A stretch of 64,000 nt of DNA from Amphimedon queenslandica (Eukaryota; Porifera; Demospongiae; Haplosclerida; Niphatidae). Positions within the stretch are counted from its first letter, which is position 1; every line of letters begins with the position of its first letter. Location of the stretch: assembly GCF_000090795.2 (NCBI RefSeq), contig NW_003546262.1, forward strand, positions 518,670 through 582,669, written 5' to 3'. The notes beneath the pieces are model-generated. The model saw only the letters and a list, made by a program, of their open reading frames with translations. It did not search any database and was not told the DNA's origin. Below are positions 23,301 through 34,236 of the stretch, one piece after another. The position numbers and the translations under genes were made by a program.

Positions 23301-23639
23301 CAGAATCATCATTAGGATACAAATATGCTGATTCATAAAAATAAGGCTCACGATTCTCTGTGTGGCCTTGTTCACCAAAATCATTAAAACTATTCAACTT
23401 CAAATTTCCTTATGCTATTTGCTGCATGTATCAATACGCCTACTTTGTGGGATCTGTTTTTCAAAACTGATTCTAACAATATACTTGATGCAGCATTACA
23501 TTTACTGTCATATGATATGTTCTCAAAATCTATACCTTTCATTCTTGAGGGCAATAAATCATCAACTATTTTGGGGCTGTAATATAATGCTTCAATAATT
23601 TTTGTTAAACAATATTCCTTTCCTTCACAATTTGGTGCA

Positions 23640-24239
23640 GGTAATGAATAATTACAACGTAATCTACATAATATGTGACTATAATTATGTTTGTAATAAT
23701 CTTTATTAAGACACCTCTAATTCTTTATTTAGTGCCACCTTTAATTTATCCATTTTGTTAGCAGAAAGGTAAACCTCCTTTGTTGCAGTTAATATTGCAT
23801 CTCTGTTCTTGTAATACTGTTTGAAGGATTTTTGTTTTTGTGGGCCTGTATTTTGTTGATAGTGTTTTTAGACATCATTTTTTATTTAAAGGGTTTTGGG
23901 AATACATTTTTTGCGAATACGGTAATGATTTTGTAATTTTGATTTTTTTGTTTCTGTTATACCAATTTTTACATTTTTGCAATATATAACCTGGGTTCAA
24001 TGCAAGAAAATGTTTTGAATAAGCAAGCTTATATTTTCTACTGATTTTATATGCAATTCTTGCTCTGCTTTTGATCCTGTTACATTGTCTTATGTAGTAT
24101 GCTCTGGCATTTGATCTATTTTTGCAACGAAACCGTCCATTTGCTTTCTATTTTCATATTGTTTCTTCTTTCTTCCTTTAGATTTGGCCCCAGTTAAATT
24201 ACTGTTCCTTTTCTACTTCCCTTTTTTACAACTAACACT
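23640..24239 (-). pseudogene. Helitron H1 basic N-terminal region
   Basis: On -, near 24,150-24,000: RFRCKNRSNARAYYIRQCNR and RIAYKISRKYKLAYSKHFLA, a Lys/Arg-rich segment. The equivalent in H2a near 56,840-56,930 reads RIKSQSRGAYKIRRKYKLAA. Helitron proteins often begin with such basic coils, probably for nucleic acid binding. Several stops. Confidence 0.65.
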
Positions 24240-25084
24240 GAAACAATTATACTTAGGAATAAAACTACAAACAAGTACAATAACATGAAGTATGGGGAAA
24301 AAAATGTAGGTGGTACTAAAGATAAATAGCATTGTAAACACAACACTTATCTTTTTTCATCCAATAAGACACTAACAGTACTATCTACCTATTATATATG
24401 AAGTGCAGCTAACAAAATTTCTTCAAATAACAGAGTAGCTGAATTTAAAGTCACTAATTTCAGGAAGAATTTTATTTTACTCACCTATTAGTGTAGCTCT
24501 TAAAAGAACTGGTGATCTCTTACTCTGCGCACTCTTTACTAGTAAGCAGAAGAAGAGAATGAATAGAGCAATATTCAGCAGTACTGTGCTATAGAAGAGT
24601 AGAATGGCAGTCACTAGTCAGGCTAATCACTATGGCAACTCTGCGCATGCGCAAAATTTTTAAAATGGTGCCTGAAGTAAGGGTGTGTTATATCACACCC
24701 ATTATTCTTATTTCACCAAGAAATAAATTAAGATTCTGAAACTACCTGTGTAGCCCTTGTTCAAAGAGTAAAGGAATGGTGTAAAAGCCAGCCATAGCAG
24801 TGTACTAGCTTAAAAGATTAGAGGGCCGATAGAAGATGAAAGAAGAAAAAGTCTGAAGAATTTTGCAGAAATTCGAATTTGGGCCTATTCTCTAGAATTG
24901 CTCCCGCTACATTGCAGTCCACTTTAAAGGTACCAGGAGAATTGCTCAGTCAAGGAGAGCTCAGATAAGCCATTTATGAGGTTTTATATGGTAAGATAAA
25001 AAAGTTAGAAGCATTTTAAAATGATAAATTTGGCCGCCATTTTGAAAAATCAACCTCAACCCTACATATAGGCTACTGCGTATA
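24240..25084 (-). promoter_or_regulatory. Helitron H1 5' terminal and leader region
   Basis: Homologous to 55,856-56,740 (H2a) and in part to 40,934-41,200. The extreme 5' end carries a hairpin (reverse: ATATACGC AGTA GCCTATAT at about 25,078-25,059). Further in are GTACCTTTAAAGTGGACTGC and a TGCGCATGCGCA palindrome (24,644-24,655) matching the NRF-1 consensus. A splice donor (AATAG|GTGAGT on -, about 24,485) is conserved with H2a (CTATAG|GTAACT), pointing to a leader intron. Confidence 0.65.
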
Positions 25085-25539
25085 TTGTGTTCAAAATGAC
25101 TTGGTAGTGGATGTATGGGTAACTTGCTCTCCACAACTATTGGTTTGCTAAACTGAGCAATGAGTGGCTTCATGCAACCCCAGATCCATTACTTTGTTCC
25201 GTTGTCTACACTGCAGAAGTAAGCAGGTATTTTATAATGTGATGTGGCAGCTATAATCTCAAGATCAGTGCCCCATGAACCTGGAAAGCATATTTTTGTC
25301 ATATGATCTTTCATTGATTTCCCCAATGGAAGGTGTTTAGCAAAGACATCCCAATTAAGATTTTCAAATCTTACTAGATTTCGAACTTCATAATGGTGCT
25401 CTTCAGTTTTTAATAAACATTGAGATAAAGCACGAAAAAGGCAGTTTCCATCTGGAACAGTAGAATGTAACACTCTTATATGTTGACTAAGAAAATCAGT
25501 CAGCAAGAGCTTGTAATCATTGGTCTGATAACAATTCAC
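25085..25539 (-). pseudogene. OTU-type protease domain of MULE copy B
   Basis: The frame 25,539-25,189 on - contains HSTVPDGNCLFRALSQCLLK, the full OTU active-site motif with Cys, and runs on to SHYKIPAYFCSVDNGTK. After a frame change it continues to KPIVVESKLPIHPLPSHFE and is then cut by Helitron H1 before the catalytic His. The missing His segment is at 12,900-12,945. Closely similar to copy A. Confidence 0.82.
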
Positions 25540-26379
25540 AAAAGTTACATATTCAGTTCATTAATGGCTTACAGGATAGCTTTTTCCACCTTCTCTAATT
25601 TGATTCATATTAACTATAATTATGTCAAACTGTCAATAAGATACCAGTGTAAAATAGGTTATACCTTTAGATTTCATAAATGCACATTTTTTCCTTTTAA
25701 AGGTCTTTTTTCTTCTTTCCTGGACCACCAAATTTTTTCATATCTCTACAGAAAACACACTGTCCACAGTCTGGTCTTGCACATCCATCACACTTCGCAC
25801 AATGCAAAAACCGTTTACCTAAAAAATATATAGTTGCACTATTGTAGAACTTTTACGTAGCTTCCCTTGAGATAGGACTTGTTTTTCAGTATTAGTGGTA
25901 CCACCTTTCTCAGTATTTCTAATCATTGCATAATTTTCAGGCCATTTCTGAGAGACAACCTGTTTCTCTGTACAATTGACAGTTGCAACTGCACTGTTGT
26001 CATAAATCTGCATGAATATACAAGAAGTTCTACTGCATACAGATCAATTATACAATGCACATAGCTACCTCTTTTTGGTGAAACAGTTCCTTCTTAAGAG
26101 TATCTTTCTCAGTAATTGTTGGTTTCCTATGAAAGAAATTGCAGCATATACAGACAAAATAAATACTTATGGCTCACACTAACTGGAGGCCTTTTTTCCT
26201 ACCAGCAAAATCAGTCTTTCTTTAAAAAACAAGTTGCTTTTCCTTCTTTTCAGCTGGAGTAAAATAATCTTTGACTCCAAAGGTTTCTATTTTTTTAGTA
26301 TTATTTGCACTTCGTAAATTTGCTTCAATAGTTCTTGACAACTGAGTTAAAGTAGCGAGCACATGATCTAGTATGGCAT

Positions 26380-28623
26380 GGTCATCCACAGAATCAATGT
26401 TTTTCTAAATAGATTTAATCTCAGTAGCATTCGCTCTTCTTCCGTCAATTGTTAAATTAACCTACAAAGCGTATACAATATCACAACAATTATATACCTG
26501 CTGTTTTTTCCACTTTGACTTCTGGGTCATGACCATAAGTAACATTGTCACTTAACAATCCATGACTACCTCCATATCATTTCTAGTGCACCATACTTTG
26601 TGACAGTGCTTACAAAGATGCCTTTCTGCATAATCATAACAGGTACATGATATCATGTGGCGGGACAAATAGTGGCACTTATCACTGGTGCATTGAGCAA
26701 TTACAAGCTGCTTTATTAGGACACAGTTGTGCATTAACAATAATTTCAAATTATTTATCACTATCAGAACAAGATGAGACATTATATACACTTTTTTCCT
26801 GTATAATAATAATAGCCAAACACAGAAGATGACGTGATGACACACTAACCGTTACACTAAAATGAGAAATTTTTTCAGATCTGAAACATCAATCACCATC
26901 TAGTTTTCTTGTAGCATCTACTTGTGATTTTATAACCTAAATTCATACAATAAAGAGCAATGAAGGTTAATGACAAACCTCTTTTGTCATTACTGACATA
27001 TAGACATCAATCTCAAACTTCAGAAGAACATAAAGAAAATCATCAAGTCTACAATTAACTTTGTGGTCAAGGTACTGCTGGTTTGACTTCAGTTTATTGT
27101 GAAAACTGTTGCAAAAGAACTTAAAATCTGGTGTATAAATTATGAAGACTGAAGTACCTTTCAACTAACATATTGATATCAGAACTGTGATGATCAGTAT
27201 GACGAAAACACAAGCCCATTTCTCTATAATATATTGAGTATGCTACACATGTACATGTAAATGTACTTGGTATGTTAGAATAAGTAATTTGAAAGTACTT
27301 AATGAAATCACTTTCATCCTTTCACCAAACACAAACGAAAGTGTTTAGCATTTTAAAAACGTATCTTTATCATCCAATGTCAATAGTGTATGTAGTGTTT
27401 TTTACAACTGCTGTTAATGGTCACTATTATTAACAATTGCATGCAACTTTCTCTGCCAAGACCTATAATATGCAATAAATAGCTTAATGGCAACATGTTG
27501 TGAATTAACCCATCCACATGCCATCAACATAAAAAATGTGTTATGCTTTGATAAACAGAAAGAAATGCACTTGATAAAGCTTGATCTACACGTTATAAAT
27601 TATAAATTTTTTTTGTTGCTTGTATATCATACCATCATCTGACATTAAATGTGTAACCTCTGCAGTTGGTACTTGTGTTTTTACATCAATAAAGGAAGAC
27701 TTAAATTATGTAAAATCTTCTTTGTCTACCATAGCCCATTCTATAGGGATACCTAAGGAGGAACTGTTATCAATCATAAATTTATCGTTGTGTGTCTTAC
27801 CATTTCTGAATTCATCTTGAACAACAATGGTAATCAGTTTAAATCCATAAGGATTTTTTTGTGAGTAGAGTCAACACATACAATTTTATTTGCTATACTT
27901 CTGGAACATTTCAGTTTGAAATTTAGTCATTATTACAAGCTGAAATCTGTTTCCTTCGAAGTCATGTTCAATACTACCCTGAAATAAGTAATCAGCACCA
28001 GAAAAATTATGCAGACAAAATATCTGAGGCTTATAAACAATAATAGTATTGTCCTCCTCACGCATAAGCTCTTTAACAAGACGGTCCACTGACACTGCAT
28101 CAATTTGATGACGATGCTTTAGAGAATCTTCTATTTTTCTAACAATATTCCTAACATCATGCCAAGTGATGAAAGTAGCCCTGTTCGCACTTTCTGTAAA
28201 TTAGTTCTTAGTTGACGATGGGTTACAGGTCCCTTAATATCTGTAGTAGTTTCAGAATTAAATCCAAAAGCCAGTAATACTAACCATCTATTATTTTGTC
28301 CAAATGAACACCATCATTATATCGTTCCTTAGCTTGCTATCTGGTATTAGGGAGTAGTAAGTACTTAACTTCATCAAGCCCAGGTTCATGATTTCTGTGT
28401 TTTAATAAACACAAGATTTACATTACTATACTTAGTATATTCAGTAACAGTCATTCTTGATATGTATGAGCTTTGAAGTTTTCTTGACCCAGAACGAACT
28501 CTCTTCTTATCAGTTATCCTTCGTTGTTTATTTTCTTTCCCTTTTCCATCACGACAACACACAAATAGAAACATTTTTTCCTATGACAAAACATGACCAT
28601 ACTATGATGCTATGTGACACTTA
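26380..28623 (-). pseudogene. MULE copy B transposase, core and SWIM finger
   Basis: On -: FLFVCCRDGKGKENKQRRIT and RVRSGSRKLQSSYISRMTVT (28,574-28,440) form the basic Cys-rich region. Then MSVDRLVKELMREEDNTIIV and FQLVIMTKFQTEMFQKYSK (28,095-27,890), the first catalytic Asp in VDSTHK (about 27,868), MIDNSSSLGIPIEWAMVDKE (about 27,780-27,730), and HLMSDDGM with the second Asp (about 27,640). The SWIM finger CTCYDYAERHLCKH lies near 26,655-26,610. Frameshifts and stops are spread throughout. Confidence 0.8.
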
Positions 28624-28660
28624 TGCACCTATCAATGAAAACTCCCACTATCCCCCTCCC
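28624..28660 (+). repeat. PHD transposon, left terminal inverted repeat
   Basis: Starts TGCACCTATCAATGAAAACT and continues CCCACTATCCCCCTCCC. It is followed by subterminal copies of GGTGGGGCATTTGA in both orientations (about 28,720-28,765), repeated near the right end (about 34,132-34,165), which look like transposase-binding sites. Confidence 0.88.
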
Positions 28661-28819
28661 GGGCTAAGTTAGGGGACCCTAGGTAGATTTGACATTTATT
28701 AATTGACTCCCGCCCCTGAGGTGGGGCATTTGACTTAATAATGGTCAAATATGCCCCACCCTGGGATCAGTATGTGGAGATTGAACGGTGCTCTACCGAT
28801 TATTTCAAATTTCAAAGTA

Positions 28820-29068
28820 ATGGAGAAACGTGTTCTTGTGAGATTTGGAATGAACTCTCGCCCTGTTTCGTTCAAGACAGGTGAATCCTTTGATAAAGAT
28901 GTTGTGAACCTAAAGAAGAGGATTAGTGAATCCTTCAAAAATATTATTAAAGACTGCGACTCCGAATCTCTACTGATACAAGTCAAGGATGAGGAATTCG
29001 ACGACTTTGTTGATCTGGAATGTGCTACTGGTATACCCAGCAAAGGAGGGATTTTAAGAGATTACAAA
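28820..29068 (+). CDS. PHD transposon gene, exon 1
   Basis: An open frame ending at a perfect donor (TACAAA|GTGAGT at 29,069). I prefer the ATG at 28,820 (MEKRVLVRFGMNSRPVSFKT) over the in-frame ATG at 28,751 because the upstream part is subterminal repeat. The segment (KKRISESFKNIIKDCDSESL, then KDEEFDDFVDLE) looks like a small ubiquitin- or PB1-like fold, but that is only an impression. It joins exon 2 in phase 0. Confidence 0.6.
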
Positions 29069-29451
29069 GTGAGTGTATATTGACCAATGTCATGTCACTA
29101 AGCATTCGATTAAAACCATGACTACAAGATGTGACTACAAGGGGTTTATAAAACTGATTTATTAATGTATGCATGTGTAACCTGGAGTTACCCACAGCTG
29201 CATATTTTTCGAAAGTATAAGGTCATAAACTCTAGCTTCTTTCAGCATACCATTTTACTCTAGCAATTAAGATTTGACACTTTCACTACTGCATGTGTTT
29301 GAGCCACACCCAGACACCCTTTAGATCTAATAATAAGTAAAGTGCTACATATATACTTGTAGGCAAATCTGAAGCAAATCAAATAAATTCTTTTAGCCAA
29401 TGGACCAATGGTGTCTTTTTGATTTATAAATTAAGCTCATTTATTATCTAG

Positions 29452-29550
29452 AAACATATCGTTGAATCTCCTGTAACGGAAAACACTGAGGCTTGTATCC
29501 ATTTGACTTCAAAAAGCCCTGGTATTATAGTACATTATCCTACTTTCCCA
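29452..29550 (+). CDS. PHD transposon gene, exon 2
   Basis: Ninety-nine bases (33 codons) between an acceptor (TTATCTAG, 29,444-29,451) and a donor (CCCA|GTAAGAG at 29,551), both phase 0. It encodes KHIVESPVTENTEACIHLTS and SPGIIVHYPTFP. No known domain. The clean phase-0 splice sites and uninterrupted frame are the evidence. Confidence 0.55.
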
Positions 29551-29707
29551 GTAAGAGTTTATATAGTAACATTCTGTTTTTATCATTATTTTGTGATAGA
29601 TAGTAAACGGTAGTTCAAGCCATCATACTAGTTCTTTAATTATAAACAGTCCCACTGTAAGTTGGTAATTACCTATTTGTCTGAATTATTGTTTAATTTC
29701 TTGACAG

Positions 29708-29887
29708 AATCGTCAGAATGCAACTACTGACATTACCCAATTAAGTCAGACTGAATCTGATTATATACAAAAGCAAACCACAATTTATGGGAAAGATCCC
29801 ACTAAGAGAATATCACAATAGCATACTAAAGTCAACAATGCTGCATATGAATTGGCCCTCACTGATCGCAAGATGTTGTTATTGCTG
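29708..29887 (+). CDS. PHD transposon gene, exon 3 (runs into gap)
   Basis: Acceptor TTTCTTGACAG (ends 29,707), phase 0, 60 codons to the assembly gap. Contains NRQNATTDITQLSQTESDYI and VNNAAYELALTDRKMLL, a helical, coiled-coil-like segment. One in-frame TAG lies at 29,819-29,821, either a real disabling mutation or a base error. Confidence 0.55.
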
Positions 29888-30531
29888 NNNNNNNNNNNNN
29901 NNNNNNNNNNNNNNNNNNNNNNNNNNNNNNNNNNNNNNNNNNNNNNNNNNNNNNNNNNNNNNNNNNNNNNNNNNNNNNNNNNNNNNNNNNNNNNNNNNNN
30001 NNNNNNNNNNNNNNNNNNNNNNNNNNNNNNNNNNNNNNNNNNNNNNNNNNNNNNNNNNNNNNNNNNNNNNNNNNNNNNNNNNNNNNNNNNNNNNNNNNNN
30101 NNNNNNNNNNNNNNNNNNNNNNNNNNNNNNNNNNNNNNNNNNNNNNNNNNNNNNNNNNNNNNNNNNNNNNNNNNNNNNNNNNNNNNNNNNNNNNNNNNNN
30201 NNNNNNNNNNNNNNNNNNNNNNNNNNNNNNNNNNNNNNNNNNNNNNNNNNNNNNNNNNNNNNNNNNNNNNNNNNNNNNNNNNNNNNNNNNNNNNNNNNNN
30301 NNNNNNNNNNNNNNNNNNNNNNNNNNNNNNNNNNNNNNNNNNNNNNNNNNNNNNNNNNNNNNNNNNNNNNNNNNNNNNNNNNNNNNNNNNNNNNNNNNNN
30401 NNNNNNNNNNNNNNNNNNNNNNNNNNNNNNNNNNNNNNNNNNNNNNNNNNNNNNNNNNNNNNNNNNNNNNNNNNNNNNNNNNNNNNNNNNNNNNNNNNNN
30501 NNNNNNNNNNNNNNNNNNNNNNNNNNNNNNN
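29888..30531. other. Assembly gap (644 N)
   Basis: No sequence. It interrupts the PHD transposon gene. The reading frame on both sides happens to agree, but exon structure inside the gap is unknown. Confidence 1.
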
Positions 30532-33500
30532 TCAGTCAGAAAGGGAACGAACATGCATCAAATATTCAGTTTGTAAATCATCAGGTATATCATGTACCAA
30601 GGCAAGAAATATGTATGGCTTTGACAATATGTCTACTAAGAATGATGCAGTTAATAAGGCTATTGTGGATATTCAAAGTATCAGAGAAGCAATTGACCAT
30701 ATAGCTGCAGTTGAAGACAAGGTATTATTGAGTAACTTCAGTATTGAGCAGGAATCTACTAGTAACATGGAAGATGACATGTTCATAGTTCCGAGTAATA
30801 CTGAAGAGGATACCTTCGTACAAGAACTGGTTCCGAGTAGAACTGAAGAGGATACCTTTGTAGTTCCAAGTAACACTGAAGAGGATACCTTTGTACAAGA
30901 ACTGGTTCCAAGTAGTACTGAAGAGGTTACCTTTGTAGTTCCAAGTAACACTGAAGAGGATACCTATCTACAAGAACTGGTTCCGAGTAGTACTGAAGAG
31001 GATACCTTTGTAGTTCTGAACACTGAAGAGGATACCTTTGTAGTTCCAAGTAACACTGAAGAGGATACCTTTGTAGTTCCAAGTAACACTGAAGAGGATA
31101 CCTTTGTACAAGAACTGGTTCCGAGTAGTACTGAAGAGGATACCTTTGTAGTTCTGAACACTGAAGAGGATACCTTTGTACAAGAACTGGTTCCGAGTAG
31201 TACTGAAGACGATACCTTTGTAGTTCTGAACACTGAAGAGGATACCTTTGTAGTTCCAAGTAACACTGAAGAGGATACCTTTGTAGTTCCAAGTAACACT
31301 GAAGAGGTTAGCTTTGTACAAGAACTGGTTCCGAGTAGTACTGAAGACAACACCTTTGTAGTTCTGAACACTGAAGAGGATACCTTTGTACAAGAACTGG
31401 TTCCGAGTAGTACTGAAGACGATACCTTTGTAGTTCCATGTAACACTGAAGAGGATACCTTTGTAGTTCCAAGTAACACTGAAGAGGTTAGCTTTGTAGT
31501 TCGAAGTAACACAGAAGAGGATACCTTTGTAGTTCCAAGTAACACTGAAGATGATACTTTCGTACAAGAACTGGTTCCATCTGTTGTGCTGGATAAACAA
31601 ATATCCAAGCAAAGAATGCAAATTAAGAGGCGTGCACAGAGAGAGAAATTAAAGATGGTTGCAAAACAAAACTTTTTGCGTCGTAATCAATCTAAAATTA
31701 TCAGCAAAATTGAGAAAATGTACCCAAATATTGGAAATGTGATTGAGGATTTTGTTCAGCAGGGAAATGTAGGTGCTGATGCATGGAGAAGAACTGGTGT
31801 TTTAACTTTTGATGGGAATATCAAAATTCCTCAGAAAATAACTTATGAAAGAATTCGAAAGCATCTTTGTGAGTTCTATGACAGACACTTTTCACATGGT
31901 TCTGTGGTGCAACTTTGTATTCCACGCAATAAAAGACATCAGTCTGCAAAACGTTATAGAGGAATTGCTAAAGTGACCAGTAGACGTGCTAGAAAAGGAT
32001 TTAATATTCGTTATAATCTAGATTCTCATTGGAGTGGTGCATTTTATAAGGGGTTGGATGGTTTTCAATTTAAGGATGGTCGTAATGCATTGGTACTGAA
32101 TAGGAATGATGCAGCTGGTTTTCAACTTGATACGTTAACAACAAGCAAGCAGTATTCTGCTCCTAAAGTTTCATGTCAAGATGTCCTTACTACTCATACG
32201 GATTATGTTAATAAATATCCATCAGTACTTCAGACTACATCGTATAACTTTTCGAAAACTGAAACAACACCAGAGATTTGTGTAGGTGTAGTGAAAGCTC
32301 CAGGACTTCATCAGAAATGTCTTTCTCAGCATTATGAAGACCAGCGTATGTTATCAAATACAGATGACTTAAAGTCTGCTTTTCTAAATCCATTTGGGAA
32401 GAATAAACTTATTGATTGTATTCGTGTTGATGGTGCTGTAGATGAGGGCCCTTCTCATCTGGAAGTTCAGTTTTGGTGGACTCTTTGGCATTTAAAGAAT
32501 GAAAAAATGGCCACACTCATAACTACCAGGTGTAGTGGCAGCAGTTACTTAAACAGAGTTGAGCTCCAAAATGGTTGCTTGTCTAGATGTCATTCAAACA
32601 CATTTATACCTTCTACAATTTCTGGTTCATGTGTTGATTCAGAAACAGGCAACATCAATAAAGAGAAGCTAAAAGAGAATTTATCTTTAGCCATTAATGC
32701 TTATATAAGTAGAGTAAATAATTCACCCTGTGGCAACACAACAATAAGCTTTATTAAAGATCCTGTTTTAAGCCATCATAAAATGATGCAAGGAAAGCTG
32801 ATTACTTTTTTGAAAGGTTCAGGGAAAAAGAGAGCAATTACGAGTAACTGATCCAACTACCTACGACTTGTTTAGTAAGGTGTGGAGCATCAGGAATAAT
32901 CACGTGGTAAAGGGGCTACCTTCCCAATATGTTTTTTATCTACTTTGTTGTTTTGAAGATGACTGTCTTCACCCCCTCCGCAAATCAAAGCCTGAATCAA
33001 TGCCTTTGTGGTTTCCTGGAGGACTCCCCATTACTCACCTTCCTTTTCCTGTGCCTAATCCAAAACAATGGGATCATCATCATGTAATAAATGTAAAGGA
33101 TTTTGTGCTGGTCATTATAACATAGTTGCAGTTGATTTGCATGATGATGTAGCAGTCAGCAACATAGTTCAGCCACCATCAGTTCAACTCAAAGAAATGT
33201 TTATTCCATCTTTTACTGAATATGATATTAGGAGAGCTGCTAAAGAGGTCATGCTTACTATAGAAGATGTTACGCTATGGTATGAACATCTTAAAACTAT
33301 TTAACAAAATTGTCAGTGTGGTGCTACCAAAGCAGCTGCTACTCGTAAAGCAAAGCAGTCTACTAAACACCAAAAGCAAAGTGATGTGATTAGTGTCTAA
33401 GAGGCATTAGAAGAAATCTACATTTGTGGTACATGTGAGCGTCAATATCAAGACAAGACTGAAGAACAAGAAACATGGATAGCTTGTGATAAATGTAATT

Positions 33501-33583
33501 CTTGGTTCCATTGTGCTTGTGAAGGATTGTTACAAATACCAGAACAAGAGACATATTTTTGTCTTAAGTGTCAGAGTCAATAG
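30532..33583 (+). pseudogene. PHD transposon gene, main part (repeat, DDE-like core, PHD)
   Basis: A frame open from the gap to 32,851 encodes a short N-terminal part, a 22-copy acidic repeat (to about 31,580), a basic coil (KQRMQIKRRAQREKLKMVAK), and a long domain with CIRVDGAVDEGPSHLEVQFW (about 32,416-32,475) and SSYLNRVELQNGCLSRCHSN (about 32,540-32,599). The D-x-x-D-E and N-x-V-E motifs resemble the Asp and Glu positions of DDE transposases (inference). Past a 2-base frameshift at 32,830-32,852, TYDLFSKVWSIRNNHVVKGL and CNKCKGFCAGHY follow in shifted frames. Stops at 33,302 and 33,398 precede a complete C4HC3 PHD finger (33,421-33,580: ICGTC, ACDKCNSWFHCAC, FCLKC). PHD fingers bind histone H3 tails. 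Confidence 0.75.
30785..31581 (+). repeat. In-frame acidic tandem repeat, 22 copies
   Basis: Units of 10, 11 and 15 codons: (N)TEEDTFVVL, NTEEDTFVVPS and NTEEDTFVQELVPSS. I count 22 TE(E/D)xx(F/Y)(V/L) cores, eight of them with the QELVPS tail. Units keep the frame and vary mostly at D/V, D/N and F/Y. The minus-strand frames across it are shadows. Confidence 0.92.
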
Positions 33584-33620
33584 CACACGGAAATCTTTGT
33601 ACAAGAAGTGGTTCCTAGTA
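33584..33620 (+). other. Downstream echo of the acidic repeat with splice donor
   Basis: Directly after the PHD stop codon the same frame reads HTEIFVQEVVPS, matching the repeat unit 2 kb upstream, and runs into a donor (CCTA|GTAAGT). It may be the start of an alternative or lost 3' exon. Confidence 0.55.
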
Positions 33621-34090
33621 AGTACTGTATAGTAACGTTAAAGATGATTGTGACAGTTCTGCTGCAATTGCTATGAATATAATGTGTATGATGAATTTTA
33701 TATTCTTTCTCATATCACTCCTGAAATTTCTCTTTCTTTTCTTTTTGTTTTTCTGTTCATTTTTGTATCATGTTTTTTATTAAGTTTAAAAGTTTGAATA
33801 ACAAAGTTTTCTCAGCTAGAGTAACTATTTATAATAATGCATTAAATGTACATGATATTAGATACAGAGTTTTTGTTCTTTAACTATCCTATAGAAAATA
33901 TAATTGATATTTATTTTATTTTTTTTATTATTTATCACTGCCATTATCCTAAACTGAAGTACGAAAAAAGTAAGAAGGAAAACAAGAGGGTTACAACAAA
34001 TATAATTAGCTAAAGCATGTTATTATTATTATTACTATTATCATTATTATTATTATTATTACTTTATTATTATTATTCTATTATAACTCT
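33621..34090. other. 3' non-coding part of the PHD transposon with ATT microsatellite
   Basis: AT-rich. A TTA/ATT microsatellite occupies about 34,018-34,085. No coding sequence. Confidence 0.6.
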
Positions 34091-34199
34091 TGCCCCAGAT
34101 ACAGTCTATCGTAAGGGATTTGAATTTTAATGAATGCCCCACCCTTGGGAGATTTGAATTTGTCTATTTTCATATCCTTTGGAATGCCCCTGGTGGCCC

Positions 34200-34236
34200 T
34201 AGAGGGGGATGGTGGGGGTTTCAATTGATAGGTGCA
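34200..34236 (-). repeat. PHD transposon, right terminal inverted repeat
   Basis: Reverse complement begins TGCACCTATCAATTGAAACC and continues CCCACCATCCCCCTCT, the mirror of the left end. Followed by target TTA at 34,237-34,239. Confidence 0.88.

Larger units (their letters stand above)
17290..25084 (-). mobile_element. Helitron H1 (rolling-circle transposon with OTU)
   Basis: On - the order is: 5' hairpin and promoter region (25,084-24,240), basic N-terminus, DUF6570-like region, HUH-Y2 Rep domain, conserved linker, PIF1-type helicase, OTU protease. This is the known animal Helitron layout. Its 5' end abuts MULE copy B sequence at 25,085. The copy holds frameshifts, a 205-bp miniature element and a deletion of about 150 bp in the DUF6570-like region compared with H2b. 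Both Rep motifs survive, while the helicase Walker A and OTU active sites are mutated. Confidence 0.93.
28624..34236 (+). mobile_element. TIR transposon encoding DDE-like/PHD protein
   Basis: 5,613 bp (644 unknown) with ends TGCACCTATCAATGAAAACT... and (reverse) TGCACCTATCAATTGAAACC..., both continuing into CCCCCACYATCCCCCT-like text; the outer 35 bp are near-identical and similarity extends about 120 bp. Flanks are TTA at 28,621-28,623 and 34,237-34,239. MULE copy A at about 8,945-8,955 shows the empty site with one TTA in the corresponding place, so TTA is the duplicated target. Inside is one multi-exon gene on +. I cannot assign the superfamily; a 3-bp TTA duplication occurs in PIF/Harbinger and some others. 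Confidence 0.87.

Noticed and set aside
29787-30704. Long open frames running through the N gap on both strands
   Set aside because: Frames through unknown bases are meaningless; only the flanking real sequence was used.
30673-31621. Four overlapping minus-strand frames with Ser/Leu/Thr repeats
   Set aside because: They are antisense shadows of the acidic tandem repeat, which lies in a long plus-strand coding frame.
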